A model generated the notes under the pieces. That model searched no databases, was not told the origin of the DNA, and saw nothing but the letters and a program-made list of their open reading frames with translations. A program made the position numbers and the translations under genes. A stretch of 64,000 nucleotides of DNA from Yeosuana marina (lineage in GTDB: Bacteria > Bacteroidota > Bacteroidia > Flavobacteriales > Flavobacteriaceae), in NCBI RefSeq assembly GCF_011762485.1, contig NZ_JAAKGI010000008.1:124001-188000 (forward strand), given 5' to 3'. Numbering within the stretch: position 1 is the stretch's first letter; each line of letters starts with the position of its first letter. Of the stretch, positions 63,397-64,000 are shown piece by piece.

Positions 63397-64000
63397 ATGT
63401 TAATTTCTGCACTTGTTTTGGGTTTATTAGGCAGTTTCCATTGTGTTGGAATGTGCGGCCCTATAGCATTTGTGCTTCCTGTAGATAGATCTAAAACCTA
63501 TAAAAAAGTTTTTCAAATAGGTATGTACCATTTTGGAAGATTATTATCTTATAGTATTATTGGATTAATTTTTGGTCTTATTGGTAAAGGTTTAAATCTA
63601 TTTGGATTTCAGCAACAACTCTCAATTTTTATAGGTGTTGTTATGATTGTGGTAGTTCTTATTCCTTACAATAAATTCAATAATTATAACTTATCAAAAC
63701 CCCTTTTTAAACTTGTTTCAAAAGTTAAATCTGGATTAGGAGTCGCTTTAAAGAAAAAAACACTTGACACGTTTTTAACTATTGGTTTTTTAAATGGTTT
63801 TTTGCCATGTGGTTTAGTATATATGGCGGTTTTTGGTGCTATAGCTGGTGGTGATGCTTTAGAAGGAAGTCTTTACATGATCTTTTTTGGTTTAGGAACC
63901 ATTCCTTTAATGACAACTGCAATTTACTTTGGTCATTTTTTAAAAGGTGCAATGCGTCAAAAAATACAAAAAGCAATTCCTGTCTTTGTAATATTAATTG
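63397..64000 (+). CDS. TauE/SafE-like transmembrane protein, N-terminal part (cut by window edge)
   Basis: About 201 residues visible. Starts MLISALVLGLLGSFHCVGMCGPIAF with the HCxGMCGP motif of the COG2836 sulfite exporter TauE/SafE-like family, whose members near cco genes are linked to copper handling for cbb3 oxidase. At least four helices are seen, including FLNGFLPCGLVYMAVFGA, a second Cys-bearing motif. The C-terminus lies beyond the window. Final gene seen in the cco cluster. Confidence 0.85.
   Translation, partial: MLISALVLGLLGSFHCVGMCGPIAFVLPVDRSKTYKKVFQIGMYHFGRLLSYSIIGLIFGLIGKGLNLFGFQQQLSIFIGVVMIVVVLIPYNKFNNYNLSKPLFKLVSKVKSGLGVALKKKTLDTFLTIGFLNGFLPCGLVYMAVFGAIAGGDALEGSLYMIFFGLGTIPLMTTAIYFGHFLKGAMRQKIQKAIPVFVILI

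Noticed and set aside
1..64000. Search for tRNA, rRNA, CRISPR, transposons, prophage
   Set aside because: No clover-leaf, spacer-repeat array, transposase or phage gene was recognised by eye.

Overview
The window reads as chromosomal core DNA of a low-GC member of the Flavobacteriaceae (Bacteroidota). Several things point there: upstream regions carry TAnnTTTG-type -7 elements, some with a TTTG -33 element; starts lack Shine-Dalgarno sequences; L31 is type B; CcoN and CcoO are fused; and there are lineage-typical families such as DUF4199, a GlmU-like protein, and an MG2 plus TonB-plug protein. The genus cannot be named from sequence alone. I see no rRNA, tRNA, CRISPR array, transposase or prophage.

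Layout. 1-9.9 kb: partial carB, rpmH, a TPR protein, a PH-domain protein, a lytic transglycosylase, a hydrolase, a GNAT protein, a lipoprotein, mtaB, a GlmU-like operon and rpmE2. 10-17.2 kb: DUF4199 protein, GT2 glycosyltransferase, phosphosugar mutase, MsbA-like ABC exporter, and a sigma/membrane protein/Spy-like sensor operon. 17.2-26.6 kb: YCF48-like lipoprotein, PfkB kinase, RsmB-family methyltransferase, fructosamine kinase, purL and a ThrE-type exporter. 26.6-33.7 kb: focA, pflA, pflB and ppdK, an anaerobic pyruvate module. 33.9-41.8 kb: acyl-CoA ligase, then a MarR-fadN-fadA-fadE beta-oxidation operon with a 28-bp palindromic operator. 41.9-48.2 kb: two secreted peptidases, the MG2/TonB-plug protein and a YdeI-like protein. 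48.2-51.6 kb: a sucrose-phosphate-synthase-like glycosyltransferase beside a fused sucrose-phosphatase/invertase-like protein. 51.8-54.5 kb: MoxR-like AAA and VWA pair. 54.6-64 kb: Crp/Fnr regulator divergent from the cbb3 oxidase cluster ccoI-S-NO-Q-P-G-H and a truncated TauE/SafE gene.

The strongest integrating signal is a shared regulatory architecture. Boxes of the form TGAT-N4-ATCA precede ccoI, ccoS and pflB, and a one-mismatch version precedes ppdK. In all four the box centre lies exactly 29.5 bp upstream of the first base of a TAnnTTTG-like -7 element, the geometry expected for Fnr class II activation near -41.5. The Crp/Fnr protein encoded at 54600-55277 therefore probably co-activates high-affinity respiration and pyruvate fermentation at low oxygen. 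Other points of interest are a pflA gene without any ATG/GTG/TTG in front of its conserved N-terminus, a REP-like palindromic segment read through in frame inside purL, and the phosphatase-invertase fusion.
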